This document shows positions 5,864 through 14,582 of a stretch of 14,670 nt of DNA, in pieces. The DNA comes from Gammaproteobacteria bacterium (GTDB lineage: Bacteria > Pseudomonadota > Gammaproteobacteria > Eutrophobiales > Eutrophobiaceae). The notes beneath the pieces were generated by a model. That model worked only from the letters and a program-made list of their open reading frames with translations. It had not been told where the DNA came from and ran no database searches. Each line of letters starts with the position of its first letter. The stretch's first letter is position 1. The stretch is taken from contig JACVQI010000048.1 of assembly GCA_015661095.1 (NCBI GenBank), positions 1 to 14,670 of the forward strand, written 5' to 3'. Both the position numbers and the translations under genes were made by a program.

Positions 5864-8401
5864 TCAGTTGAATTTGGCCGCGCGCTGCATCAGCTCGTCG
5901 AGTCCCGGTTCGTTCGGATTTTTGGGTTTGCCGGGATGAATGATTTTGACCGGGCAGATTTCCGCGGCCCGCACCAGGTCTTTATAGGGTCCCGCCGTGG
6001 CGTCCTTGATAAAGGCCTGTTTGTTGCCATCGTAGGCGAATAACTGGCTGTTAAGTTTGGTGCAATCGTTGCAACTGGTGCAGAGCGGGGTATCGATATA
6101 GGGATCGTCCAGCGAGGCAGTTGCTCCCTCTTCGTCTTCATCCGCAGCCGCTTTCGCCGCCGGCTTCGGGGCTGGTGCTGCTTCCATCGCGGGGGCGGTG
6201 GGGATGACTGGCGCCAAAGATGACAAATTCGCGAGTGGCCCGCTGGCCGGCGTCGCGCCTAAATGCAATAGTTGCTGCGCGATGCGGCCGACGATGGTTT
6301 CGGTTAACTTGCCGACATCCTGATCCATGCGCAGGCGGTATTGCTCCTCGATGGCTGCCATTTCCTGCTGTTTCTCGGCAGCGAGCCGGGTGCTGGCTTC
6401 AGCTATCTGGCGCAGGGTGTAGGAATTATTGATACCGCCAAGTTCCTGCAAGTGACGCCAGTAGGAGGCGCATTCACGCACGGTATCGACCACCTGCCGG
6501 GTCATGATGACCCGCTGCAGACAACCCTCCACATCGACGGTCCGAATGTACGGTATCTTGTCTTGAATTTCCTTGCTGTCTTTGGCCAGATAATCCTGTA
6601 ATGGCAACAAATTCTCATGCACGCAGGATGGTGGAATACACCAGAACTGATCGGTGAAGCGTTTGTCATTGAGCAGGAAACCGGCCGACGTGAATTTCAG
6701 CGCTAGCGATTTTTCCGAGTCATCCGCGGCGCGGTAACGGAATACATCCGTCGGCCAGTCCTGATCCGGCATGGAGTTTTCGCTCACGGCCAGGCGCTCT
6801 ATCAGGGTGTCGCCCTTGCCGGGATTGAAGGTGAAGACGGGAAACACACGGGACTCCTGCGCCGTCCCCGCATCAAAAAATCTTGGTAATCCACCCCGGT
6901 TGGCCTCGTTCCCGACGTACACGCTGAACAGGGCCGGACCGTTATAATCGAGGCCGTCCAGGAAACCCTGGTGCATGATCTGCAGGCGGGAAACCGGGGA
7001 CTGTAGAACGTAGGCCCGGGTCATGGACATGGCCAGGCTGGCCAGGCGCGCCGGCCAGTTGATGGCGATCCCGGCGGGTGGCACTGAACTGTTACGCACA
7101 TACAGATCGTCAACCTGCACCAGGACCTTGATGGGCAGATCGGCAGTCAGAATGCTCAGTAACACCGGTACATCTGCTTGCGTCATGCGGCTGCATTTGA
7201 GTTTTATCAATACCGGCGGACACAATGCCAGTTCCCGCCGCTCCAGGTAGGTGCTGTCGTAGTGCTGGAAATACTCGTCATGCACGGACTCCCGGTAGCG
7301 GTTTTCCAGTTCCAGGCGGGCAATGGCGACGGCCTTGAAAAAGTCCGTCAGCAGTCGCAGCCGCTCACTGTAAGCAGCGCTGGCAGCGTTACAGTTATCG
7401 AATAACTCGGTTATTTTAATGGGCGCGGCAGCGAGGGAGCCCGGAGAGGCGGGATCCAGCATGATTAACGGTTGCACCCGCACCAGGGCGTCGAGCGCGA
7501 CGCGGATGCGCTGGCTGCGGCGTTCTGGCAACGGGTGTTCCAGATGACTGGTTGCCAGGATCGATGACAGGGTTTTGAAATCGATGGCATCGGTGGTGGC
7601 GGTTGCATCACGCAAATGTTGCGGGTCTCTCGACTCGGGAGAGTTGTTGAAATCGATACTCAGGATATCACTCAGTTGCTGGATCAGCGACTCGAGTTCA
7701 CTGCGCCAACCGGCGCAGCGTTCACGCCAATGCATGAGCGCCAGGCCGATAAGCAGGCGTTCCGGCGTGTCAGCATCACAGGCGATCATCTCCCGGTCCG
7801 GCAAAGTCTTGCGGGCCGTGGCCAGGTTGTCGCGTAACTGTTCCTTTTTCGCCGGAGAGAGCTGGGATTTGGTCAGCAGGTATTTGGCCGCGCGATCCCA
7901 GAGCCCCAGTAATCCCGCCGCGCGGTCCTGATCGGCCAGCGCGCGGATTTCGGGTTCGATGCGGTGGATATGCTGTTTCAGCCGTTCACCGGCATCGCCA
8001 CTGTCTGTTACGCCCGCGACCAGGCAATCGATGATCTGCGACAGCGTGCTGACAGCATTCGCCGCTTTGACCCCATGCAGACAAAAGGGATAATCATGGC
8101 GGATTCTGGCCAGGTCCCGGTATTGATGCAGCAGGGCCGGAACGGCGCCCGTTTCCTGTATCGATGGTCCGGCGGCAGCCGGTACCTTGCCGAACAGGTA
8201 AAAATTGAAAAGCTGCCGCAGCACTTGTCCCTGATCCGCATTGGCATCAGCGGCGGCTGGCGGCGGTTCATACGGCAACCCGCCGGGCTGTAACTGCTGG
8301 AGCTTGTCCTCTAAAGTTGCCTTGACGACGGGAGTGGGGGCTCGGCTGGCGGCCTCGATATTTACAGGTTCAATGCGTTCCATGGCTTCGAATTCATTCA
8401 C
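5864..8401 (-). CDS. PFOR beta-like protein with C-terminal ferredoxin-like tail
   Basis: The predicted protein has 845 residues. Of the available starts I choose the GTG at 8401: AAGGAA at 8408-8413 lies 6 nt upstream on the korB stop codon, whereas an ATG at 8470 would overlap korB by 59 nt. Residues 1-390 are largely helical and unrecognised. Residues about 395-657 align by eye with the C-terminal, beta-like part of the PFOR-like protein: LPIKVLVQVDDL with YPVKLILINPHGL, FPVFTFNP with FPLFRARP, and VHENLLPLQDYLA with VHEEMLPLVGYLA. No TPP-binding GDG motif is visible. A helical, charged segment (about 662-712) and an Ala/Pro/acidic linker lead to a ferredoxin-like tail with C774, C777, C780 and C816-Pro, enough for one [4Fe-4S] cluster. 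It probably supplies the ferredoxin function that KorAB lacks; that role is inference. Confidence 0.75.
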   Translation of the reverse strand: MNEFEAMERIEPVNIEAASRAPTPVVKATLEDKLQQLQPGGLPYEPPPAAADANADQGQVLRQLFNFYLFGKVPAAAGPSIQETGAVPALLHQYRDLARIRHDYPFCLHGVKAANAVSTLSQIIDCLVAGVTDSGDAGERLKQHIHRIEPEIRALADQDRAAGLLGLWDRAAKYLLTKSQLSPAKKEQLRDNLATARKTLPDREMIACDADTPERLLIGLALMHWRERCAGWRSELESLIQQLSDILSIDFNNSPESRDPQHLRDATATTDAIDFKTLSSILATSHLEHPLPERRSQRIRVALDALVRVQPLIMLDPASPGSLAAAPIKITELFDNCNAASAAYSERLRLLTDFFKAVAIARLELENRYRESVHDEYFQHYDSTYLERRELALCPPVLIKLKCSRMTQADVPVLLSILTADLPIKVLVQVDDLYVRNSSVPPAGIAINWPARLASLAMSMTRAYVLQSPVSRLQIMHQGFLDGLDYNGPALFSVYVGNEANRGGLPRFFDAGTAQESRVFPVFTFNPGKGDTLIERLAVSENSMPDQDWPTDVFRYRAADDSEKSLALKFTSAGFLLNDKRFTDQFWCIPPSCVHENLLPLQDYLAKDSKEIQDKIPYIRTVDVEGCLQRVIMTRQVVDTVRECASYWRHLQELGGINNSYTLRQIAEASTRLAAEKQQEMAAIEEQYRLRMDQDVGKLTETIVGRIAQQLLHLGATPASGPLANLSSLAPVIPTAPAMEAAPAPKPAAKAAADEDEEGATASLDDPYIDTPLCTSCNDCTKLNSQLFAYDGNKQAFIKDATAGPYKDLVRAAEICPVKIIHPGKPKNPNEPGLDELMQRAAKFN

Positions 8402-8407
8402 TGATAG

Positions 8408-8413
8408 TTCCTT
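8408..8413 (-). promoter_or_regulatory. Ribosome binding site fixing the GTG start of the 845-residue protein
   Basis: On the minus strand AAGGAA is followed by CTATCA and then GTG (8401-8399). The site overlaps the korB TAA stop (8414-8412), an arrangement typical of re-initiation after the upstream gene. It is the best Shine-Dalgarno in this cluster and decides the start. Confidence 0.75.
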
Positions 8414-9422
8414 ATATATTTCCGGCCGCTGCGCGGGCGTCGATGTTGATCCCGAACCGGTCAAAGGCATTGTTCAATAAGGTTTCCCGCTGCTCCCAGG
8501 TCGGCTTCTGTTTGGGTTTCGTAAGCTGTTCGTAACGCGGCACACTTTCATTTTTATAAAGTATGCCGATAGGCACGAGATCATCCGCCTCGGCGATTTC
8601 GCGGGCGCGGTGCAGATTGGACGGGTCATGCTGTTGCCGGGTCTGGTACAGTTTGGCCATGGTATCGCTGAGTTTGATGCCATTTTCATGTTCAAGCATC
8701 AGCAGCTTTTTCGGATCCGACAACAGGTTGGAAAACACGTCCGGGGTAAAGTGCGGGCAACGCTGCAGGATGCGGATAAACGCTAAGCCGTTATGGTGAA
8801 AAGCCTGCCTGATCACGTCATAAAGCAACTCTGGCAGCCATTCCACGACCTGGGCGACGAACGACGCATTGGTGATGCCCAGGGTCACGGTCAGGGGATT
8901 GAGCGCCTTTAACCAGGCGCCGCGCGGTGTGGTGTTGGTTTTCCTGCCTATCGGCGTCGTCGGTGATGCCTGGTTTTTGGTCAGACCATAGATATTATTG
9001 TCATGCATCATGACAACCAGTTTCATGTTGGACCGGATTGCGTGGATCCAGTGAGCAGTGCCGATACTGCAACAGTCGCCATCGCCCATATTGACGAAAA
9101 CATGCAGATCCGGGCGTCGGAATTTGACGCCCTGCGCCGTCGGCAGGGCCCGGCCATGCAGGCCGTGGAAACCATAAGTGTTCATATAATGCGGGAAGCG
9201 AGCCGCGCAGCCGATCCCGGATACGAATACGCACTTTTCCGGCGGTAACTGCTCATCGCGGCATAATCTCTGGGCAGCCGTCAGGATACCGTTATCGCCA
9301 CAACCCGGACACCAACGCGAAATTCTGCCCTGATAATCTTCGAGGGTTTTGTAGTCATCATCTACCTTGAGGACGCATTGACTGCTCAGTCCGAACAGGG
9401 ATGTTTTCTCTTTGATGGTCAT
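8412..9422 (-). CDS. korB: 2-oxoacid:ferredoxin oxidoreductase, beta subunit
   Basis: This 336-residue subunit binds thiamine diphosphate and the proximal [4Fe-4S] cluster of a 2-oxoglutarate or related 2-oxoacid:ferredoxin oxidoreductase. That enzyme oxidises a 2-oxoacid with CoA to acyl-CoA, CO2 and reduced ferredoxin, or runs in reverse. Cluster ligands are visible: C38 and C41 in WCPGCG, C72 in GIGCAAR and C222 in QRCPHF. The TPP/Mg2+ motif is complete: NMGDGDCCSIG (111-121) and HDNNIYGLTKNQ (140-151). Length is normal for KorB. The start ATG overlaps the korA stop as ATGA, so the two subunits are translationally coupled. The substrate is not certain: the fused KorA and this KorB type are most often assigned 2-oxoglutarate, but pyruvate or branched oxoacids cannot be excluded. 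Confidence 0.93.
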   Translation of the reverse strand: MTIKEKTSLFGLSSQCVLKVDDDYKTLEDYQGRISRWCPGCGDNGILTAAQRLCRDEQLPPEKCVFVSGIGCAARFPHYMNTYGFHGLHGRALPTAQGVKFRRPDLHVFVNMGDGDCCSIGTAHWIHAIRSNMKLVVMMHDNNIYGLTKNQASPTTPIGRKTNTTPRGAWLKALNPLTVTLGITNASFVAQVVEWLPELLYDVIRQAFHHNGLAFIRILQRCPHFTPDVFSNLLSDPKKLLMLEHENGIKLSDTMAKLYQTRQQHDPSNLHRAREIAEADDLVPIGILYKNESVPRYEQLTKPKQKPTWEQRETLLNNAFDRFGINIDARAAAGNI

Positions 9423-11293
9423 TTCAATTGTTCTCTGATCATTTGTTCAATGGAGCCGGGTTTGATGGGCTGGCCATGGACATTCGACCAGCAATCCACA
9501 TCAATCAGGTAACGGGCGCGCAACAACCAGGCCAGGTTAGCATAGCGCCGGTTGTCTTCATCAATCAACTCATCCTCCAGTGTGTCCGAATAATTGATTT
9601 CGACGGTCATGACCTTCTTGAATTTCTGCATGATCTGTTTGATCCCGGATGCCATCGGTTGCAGGAACGTCAAGTGCATGGCGGAAACACTCAGGCCATC
9701 CTTACGGACTCTACTGACGGCTTCCTCGATCGCGCCTTTGGTACTGCCCCAGCCGACGATCAGCAAATCCCCGCTGGGTTCGCCGAAGACTTTAGGTGGT
9801 TTCAGGGTTTTTTGGAAGGCCGCCAGTTTCAGGCTGCGATAATGACAGCCTTCCTGGTTGATGCCCGCGACATAGGCGACGTGGCCCTTGCGGTCATGCG
9901 CCAGGCCGGTGAGCGTATACATGCCGCCGGGTTGTCCGGGAATGAAACGTTGTGATAATCCGGTTTTCGGATCCCAGTCCAGCGGATCCTTGCCGGCCGG
10001 TACCGGGCTTTGATCCACCGGCGGCGCGGCCCATTCCCGGGTGATCTTCGGCCGGGGGAAAGCCTGTTGTCCGGTGGCCAGATTGGCGTCGCTTAATACC
10101 ACCACCAGGGTGCGGAAAGTTTCAGCGATTTTGCGCGCCGTGATGATGGAATAAAAACAATCCTCAATGGTGGCCGGCGCCATGACTATCTTGGGCGCAT
10201 CGCCGGGCGTGCCGAAAATCGTGGCCAGCAGATCGCCTTGCTCCACCTTGGTGGGCAGACCGGTGCTCGGTCCGCCGCGCTGGACATTCACCAGCACCAG
10301 TGGTATCTCGGCCATGACCGACAACGCCATCAACTCGGTTTTCAGGGCCATGCCGGGACCGGAGGTGATGGTAACCGCGCATTTACCGGCATAGGAAGCA
10401 CCGATGGCGAAGGCACAGGCGGCGATCTCGTCCTCGGCCTGGTGCACATGGCCGCCGACCTGGTCGAAGATCTCGCTCAGATAGTGCGAGGCGGAAGTTG
10501 CGGGAGTAATCGGATACATGGCGCAGATTTCCATCCCCGAAGCGACCACCCCAAGCGCCACAGCGATATTGCCATTGGCCACGACCAGTGGCTGCGTCTC
10601 GCCGTAAGGCGGAACTTCGAATTTGAACTCAAGGTTTTGTTCGGCCCAGTCGTAGCCGGCCTGTAACAGATCAAGATTCGGTTTGATCAGGGCGGCTTTC
10701 TTTTGGCCGAATTTGTTTTCGATCTCGGTACGGGCCAGTTGCAGATCCCGCCCGTAGATGTTGCAGAGCAATCCGACCACGAACATGTTTTTACCTTTGC
10801 GCGGGTCGGGTATGTATTTGCTGCATTCCGCTTCCATGGGGACTTCGTACAAGCGATAACCTTCCTCCCGTAAAGTATTGACGACACTGCTGTAGGCCGA
10901 GGCAATTTCAGGATCACGATGCGTGGCCCACATGCTTTCCAGCAGTACGATGCAGCCGGGTTTATAGCGATTTTCCCATTTACCGCCTTGCAGTACCTGC
11001 TCATTAAAACCGATGACCAGATCGGCGCCGTCCCCGGCGTTGGTTATCGGAAACGAGCCGGCGCGAATGCGATTACCGCTGGCACCGGCGGGCGTACGGG
11101 CCGGCGGTTCGATTTCCGCGGGGATGATTTCCACGGTCCAGACGCTGTTGCCCGATTTTGCCATGATAGTGGCGAACATCTGTCCCGCCGTCTGCGCGCC
11201 TTCGCCGGAATCGGAGACGATCTCGATAATGTGTTCATCCAGTTTTTTAATCTGCTTGCTGTCGATTGCTGCGCGGGCGGTTTGTTGTTTCAT
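9419..11293 (-). CDS. korA: 2-oxoacid:ferredoxin oxidoreductase, fused gamma-alpha subunit
   Basis: This 624-residue partner of KorB has a gamma domain at about 25-200 (SDSGEGAQTAGQMF at 27-40) and an alpha domain from about 235. The alpha domain has the catalytic loop CAMYPITPATSASHYL (257-272), the acidic TPP-activating segment HQAEDEIAACAFAIGAS (284-300), and RGGPSTGLPTKVEQGDL (339-355), a hallmark of KorA. A domain-II-like C-terminal part begins near 515 (GDLLIVGWGSTKGAIEEA). Gamma-alpha fusion at about 600-630 residues is the usual bacterial form. It is the first gene of the minus-strand cluster, with a 613-bp intergenic region upstream, so the cluster promoter should lie there. I see no strong Shine-Dalgarno before the ATG. 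All motifs are intact, in contrast to the degenerate PFOR-like protein downstream. Confidence 0.93.
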   Translation of the reverse strand: MKQQTARAAIDSKQIKKLDEHIIEIVSDSGEGAQTAGQMFATIMAKSGNSVWTVEIIPAEIEPPARTPAGASGNRIRAGSFPITNAGDGADLVIGFNEQVLQGGKWENRYKPGCIVLLESMWATHRDPEIASAYSSVVNTLREEGYRLYEVPMEAECSKYIPDPRKGKNMFVVGLLCNIYGRDLQLARTEIENKFGQKKAALIKPNLDLLQAGYDWAEQNLEFKFEVPPYGETQPLVVANGNIAVALGVVASGMEICAMYPITPATSASHYLSEIFDQVGGHVHQAEDEIAACAFAIGASYAGKCAVTITSGPGMALKTELMALSVMAEIPLVLVNVQRGGPSTGLPTKVEQGDLLATIFGTPGDAPKIVMAPATIEDCFYSIITARKIAETFRTLVVVLSDANLATGQQAFPRPKITREWAAPPVDQSPVPAGKDPLDWDPKTGLSQRFIPGQPGGMYTLTGLAHDRKGHVAYVAGINQEGCHYRSLKLAAFQKTLKPPKVFGEPSGDLLIVGWGSTKGAIEEAVSRVRKDGLSVSAMHLTFLQPMASGIKQIMQKFKKVMTVEINYSDTLEDELIDEDNRRYANLAWLLRARYLIDVDCWSNVHGQPIKPGSIEQMIREQLK

Positions 11294-11906
11294 GTTGGGC
11301 TGACCATCATTAATTAATCTTTATTGTTGGACTGTAAGTTATGGTTTCATCCGGGCATGGTTTGAGCGGTTTTCTGCCGGGGGCGATCACGATACAAATC
11401 AGACAGGCAAGGCATTTCTGAAACTAGCAGTAATGTCCTTCATCGACCCGTCTACACACCTGAAGCATCTCACCCGCTCAAAACGTGCGTTAAAAGTGGT
11501 AAATTCGATATTCAATATATATATGATAAAAATAAAATTATTTTCCTGCGCTAGATCAATAAGTTGTTATTTTATAGCAGGATTAAATATATCCGCTGTA
11601 ACTGGCTGATTTACATCATTTTCTGGAGTGCCGTTTCCGGGTTGTTTAATGCCAGTTGGATGTGAGTTTGCCGTTATTATTCGACCATTGTACTACCAGT
11701 AGCAGCAGCCTAAATGCGGCCTTATTCCAGACCAGGATGGGATTCGATGTGTGTTAACCGGATTTTATTCAGGACTGTTTGCGCAGAGATATGTTAGGTA
11801 TACAAACTCGAAAAGAATTAATATTTAATAATGTCTGTTACTCGTCAACGCCTGGCGCAAGCTTGAATAACGCTATGATTGCGCCTACATATTAACAAAT
11901 CATGAG
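11294..11906. other. AT-rich divergent intergenic region
   Basis: This 613-bp stretch separates korA (leftward) from the DUF2333 gene (rightward). No open frame here looks like a gene and I see no RNA gene. The middle (about 11500-11590) is markedly AT-rich, with a TATATATATA-like run, as expected around promoters. TCCTGC at 11544-11549 and GCAGGA at 11576-11581 form a short inverted repeat around the AT-rich sequence. A TTGAT half-site on the minus strand (11555-11559) resembles half of an FNR/ANR box. No -35/-10 pair is clear enough to call for either gene. Confidence 0.6.
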
Positions 11907-12926
11907 ATGATTATGGAAAGTCCAAATACTGCTAATACCGGCTTGATACTCCGAGGGCTGGGAATCTGCCTGCTGGCTTATGTCGCCGGCGTCCTGTTCT
12001 TGATGTTTATCTGGGATGGCGAACCGGATCCATTCGATGTCACCAGGATTACCCAACAGCGGCTCGCATTGGGACCGGATAAGAAGATAGTAACCGGCGC
12101 CATTACCGCCGCGACATTTATCGAAGTGATCAGCACGGTACTGGACAAACGCGGCGGCTATTTGAGCAATGACATCTTTCCTCCGGGCGTATTCATGGAC
12201 AACGTGCCTGCCTGGGAATATGGCGTGATTACCCAGGTCCGCGATATGGTGCGGTCATTCCGCAATGATTTCAGCCGCTCCCAGACCCAGTCCACCGAAG
12301 ACCAGGATTTGAGTGTTGCCGATCCGCAATTTCATTTCGATACGGAATCGTGGATTTTGCCCAGTACGGAGTCGGAATACCGTAAGGGGATAATCGAGAT
12401 GGAAAATTTTCTGGGTCGGCTGGTTATACAGGACGATCCCGAAGCGCAGGTTTATGCCCGGGCTGACAACCTGCGCGACTGGCTGGCGATTGTGGAAAAA
12501 CGTCTGGGCAGCCTGTCGCAACGCTTGAGCGCCAGTGTCGGTCAAATCCGGGTGAATACCGATTTGCAGGGCGATACCGCCGCCACACAATCCACGGAAA
12601 AATCCCAGGAGATAACCGTCAAAACGCCATGGCTGGAGATCGACGATGTTTTTTACGAAGCCAGGGGGTCCGTCTGGGCGCTGATCCATTTTCTCAAGGC
12701 CGTGGAACTGGATTTCGGCCAGGTATTGGAAAAGAAGAATGCCCAGGTGAGCCTGCGGCAGATTATACGGGAACTGGAGGCAACTCAGGATCCGGTCTGG
12801 AGTCCCATGATATTAAACGGCACCGGTTTCGGCTTCGTTGCCAATCATTCCCTCGTGATGGCTTCCTATCTGTCCCGGGCCAATGCCGCGGTAATCGACT
12901 TGAGGAATCTGCTGGAGCAAGGTTAG
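11907..12926 (+). CDS. DUF2333 family inner-membrane protein
   Basis: This 339-residue protein has one transmembrane segment near the N terminus (about 13-35) and a long soluble, mostly periplasmic domain. The stretch VRDMVRSFRNDFSRSQTQS (about 111-129) and the spacing of the remaining helices fit the DUF2333 family, which is common in Gammaproteobacteria and has no established function. An ATG at 11907 and another at 11913 are both possible starts; the second is better placed after GAGATGATT. An overlapping ATGAGATGA at 11902 would encode only two residues. It is the first gene of the plus-strand group and is not functionally tied to the minus-strand cluster by anything I can see. Confidence 0.8.
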   Translation: MIMESPNTANTGLILRGLGICLLAYVAGVLFLMFIWDGEPDPFDVTRITQQRLALGPDKKIVTGAITAATFIEVISTVLDKRGGYLSNDIFPPGVFMDNVPAWEYGVITQVRDMVRSFRNDFSRSQTQSTEDQDLSVADPQFHFDTESWILPSTESEYRKGIIEMENFLGRLVIQDDPEAQVYARADNLRDWLAIVEKRLGSLSQRLSASVGQIRVNTDLQGDTAATQSTEKSQEITVKTPWLEIDDVFYEARGSVWALIHFLKAVELDFGQVLEKKNAQVSLRQIIRELEATQDPVWSPMILNGTGFGFVANHSLVMASYLSRANAAVIDLRNLLEQG

Positions 12927-12961
12927 GAACAGTTAAAAGTGGAAAGTTAAAAGACGTAGAC

Positions 12962-12992
12962 GTAGGTTGGGTTGAGCAAAGCGAAACCCAAC
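12962..12992. repeat. Half copy of the palindromic repeat family
   Basis: GTAGGTTGGGTTGAGCAAAG followed by CGAAACCCAAC corresponds to only the left hairpin of the composite repeat. The arms TTGGGTT (12967-12973) and AACCCAA (12985-12991) pair perfectly. It lies in the 120-bp gap after the DUF2333 gene and could act as a weak transcription stop or an RNA stabiliser. Its presence alone shows that the hairpin halves can occur independently. Confidence 0.7.
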
Positions 12993-13046
12993 ATCATTAA
13001 ACATCAGACGAGTAGCTTCATTTATTTGGTATGCGAGAATTAATAG

Positions 13047-13517
13047 TTGAATAATTTTAATCTGCTATACAGAATTTTCCTGATATTTATTTTCCTGGCC
13101 GGAATGCTGGGATGTTCGGAGATTGTCAGGGCGGAGAGTGCCCTGGAGCCCCTGACGATCCGGACGGCTGCCGGGAAGGAGATCAGCTATCAGGTTGAGA
13201 TCGCTGACACAAATGATAGCAGAAGACGCGGGTTGATGTACCGTATGGAGATGCCGACCAATCAGGGCATGTTGCTGGATTTCGGTTCGGCTCAGAAAGT
13301 CGCGATCTGGATGAAGAACACTTATCTCGCACTGGATATCATCTATATCGACGCCGCAGGCATAATCACCAGGATCGTCCCGGATGCCGTGCCGCATTCC
13401 ACCGCATTGATGCCCAGCGATAACAAGGTCCGCGCCGTGCTGGAAGTCAATGCCGGGCAGGCGGATTATCACGGTATCAGTATTGGCGATCGTGTCCTGC
13501 ACCACGCATTCAACTAG
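13047..13517 (+). CDS. DUF192 family exported protein
   Basis: This 156-residue protein has a hydrophobic signal sequence (about 6-22). VRA-ES (27-31) is a good signal peptidase I site; the cysteine at 23 (MLGCS) does not make a standard lipobox. The mature part is a DUF192 domain: LTIRTAAGKEISYQVEIA, then the characteristic RRRGLMYRMEMPTNQGMLLDF, IWMKNTYLALDIIYID, and the end GQADYHGISIGDRVLH. The family is a small beta-rich fold of unproven function, found widely in bacteria and archaea. The start is a TTG at 13047 without a strong ribosome site; an ATG at codon 20 would cut off most of the signal sequence, so the TTG is preferred. Confidence 0.85.
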   Translation: MNNFNLLYRIFLIFIFLAGMLGCSEIVRAESALEPLTIRTAAGKEISYQVEIADTNDSRRRGLMYRMEMPTNQGMLLDFGSAQKVAIWMKNTYLALDIIYIDAAGIITRIVPDAVPHSTALMPSDNKVRAVLEVNAGQADYHGISIGDRVLHHAFN

Positions 13518-13528
13518 CGGCCGGTTAG

Positions 13529-14563
13529 TTGCAATTACTCCGCTTCTTTGATCAACCTGCATGGTTCAGGACTATCCTGATGAACGCGGGTGTTCTTATC
13601 ATCCTGGCCCTGATACTGGTGATCGCCTTCTATTTCTACGGCGTGCGCATGCCTGGAATATCCTATGTTGGCCCGTTGCCGACCTTGTCGCCGGATGCCG
13701 AAAAACTGCGCGACCGGTTAAGCGAACACGTCAAAGTCCTGGCGATGACGATTGGCGAGCGCCATGCCGCCAAGCTGGATAAACTGGAACAGGCGGCGGT
13801 TTATATCGAACAGCAATTTGCTGAATTCGAGTATGTACCCAAGTCGCAGACCATCAATGCCAAAGGCTATCGCAATATCGTCGTGGACCTGTACGGCAAG
13901 CAGAACCGAGACAAGATCCTGCTGGTGGGCGCGCATTACGACACGACCTGGATGACGCCCGGCGCGGACGATAATGCCTCCGGCGTAGCGGCCCTGCTGG
14001 AGATTGCCCGCTCCTTCCGCGGCAAGGAACTGCCGATCACCATCCGCTTCGTGGCCTTCGCGAATGAGGAGTTCCCCTATTATGGAACCCCTGATATGGG
14101 CAGCCTCTATCATGCGCAACACGCCAAAGAAGAGAATGAAAATATCGTCGGTATGTTTTCCCTGGAGATGCTGGGTTACTACTCCGATCAACCCAGAAGT
14201 CAATACTATCCGCGGGTCATCCGTTCTTTTTATCCCAGACAGGGCAACTTCATCGCCTTTGTCAGCAATATGGTATCCCGGCCGCTGCTGATGGACGCTA
14301 TTACCACTTTTCGGGAACAGACCAGCTTTCCGACGCAGGGGCTGGCGGCGCCGCAATGGCTGGTGCGGGGGGTCCGGCGTTCCGATAATGCCTCGTTCTG
14401 GAGGAATGGCTTTCAGGCGGTGATGATCACCGATACGGCCAATTACCGGAATTACGGCTATCACAACGTCGGCGATACCCATAACACCCTGGATTATGAG
14501 CGCATGACCATCGTGGTCGAGGGCATCATGAACATGCTGGAATCCCTGGCGCATCAGTACTGA
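13529..14563 (+). CDS. Membrane-anchored M28 family zinc peptidase
   Basis: This protein of up to 344 residues has an N-terminal transmembrane segment (about 19-38) and a periplasmic M28 (aminopeptidase-like) domain. Two-zinc ligands are visible in family order: H136 (VGAHYDT), the bridging D148 (GADDNASG), E181 (NEE, with E180 as catalytic base), E213 (SLEMLGY) and H312 (YHNVGDT). The set is complete, so an active metallo-aminopeptidase or carboxypeptidase-like hydrolase is expected; the substrate is unknown. The TTG at 13529 is the longest start. An ATG at 13580, 8 nt after CAGGA (13567-13571), is a strong alternative and keeps the membrane anchor. It follows the DUF192 gene by 11 bp (or 62 bp with the ATG), suggesting co-transcription. 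Confidence 0.88.
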   Translation: MQLLRFFDQPAWFRTILMNAGVLIILALILVIAFYFYGVRMPGISYVGPLPTLSPDAEKLRDRLSEHVKVLAMTIGERHAAKLDKLEQAAVYIEQQFAEFEYVPKSQTINAKGYRNIVVDLYGKQNRDKILLVGAHYDTTWMTPGADDNASGVAALLEIARSFRGKELPITIRFVAFANEEFPYYGTPDMGSLYHAQHAKEENENIVGMFSLEMLGYYSDQPRSQYYPRVIRSFYPRQGNFIAFVSNMVSRPLLMDAITTFREQTSFPTQGLAAPQWLVRGVRRSDNASFWRNGFQAVMITDTANYRNYGYHNVGDTHNTLDYERMTIVVEGIMNMLESLAHQY

Positions 14564-14582
14564 TAACTGACGACGAACAGCC

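Noticed and set aside
8402..8470. ATG at 8470 as start of the 845-residue protein
   Set aside because: It would overlap korB by 59 nt and adds a low-complexity start, whereas GTG at 8401 has a clear AAGGAA site at the right distance.
11853..11867. Possible sigma-54 promoter (TGGCGC...TTGAA) before the DUF2333 gene
   Set aside because: The spacing between the GG and the -12 element is one base short and the GC at -12 is GA, so the match is poor.
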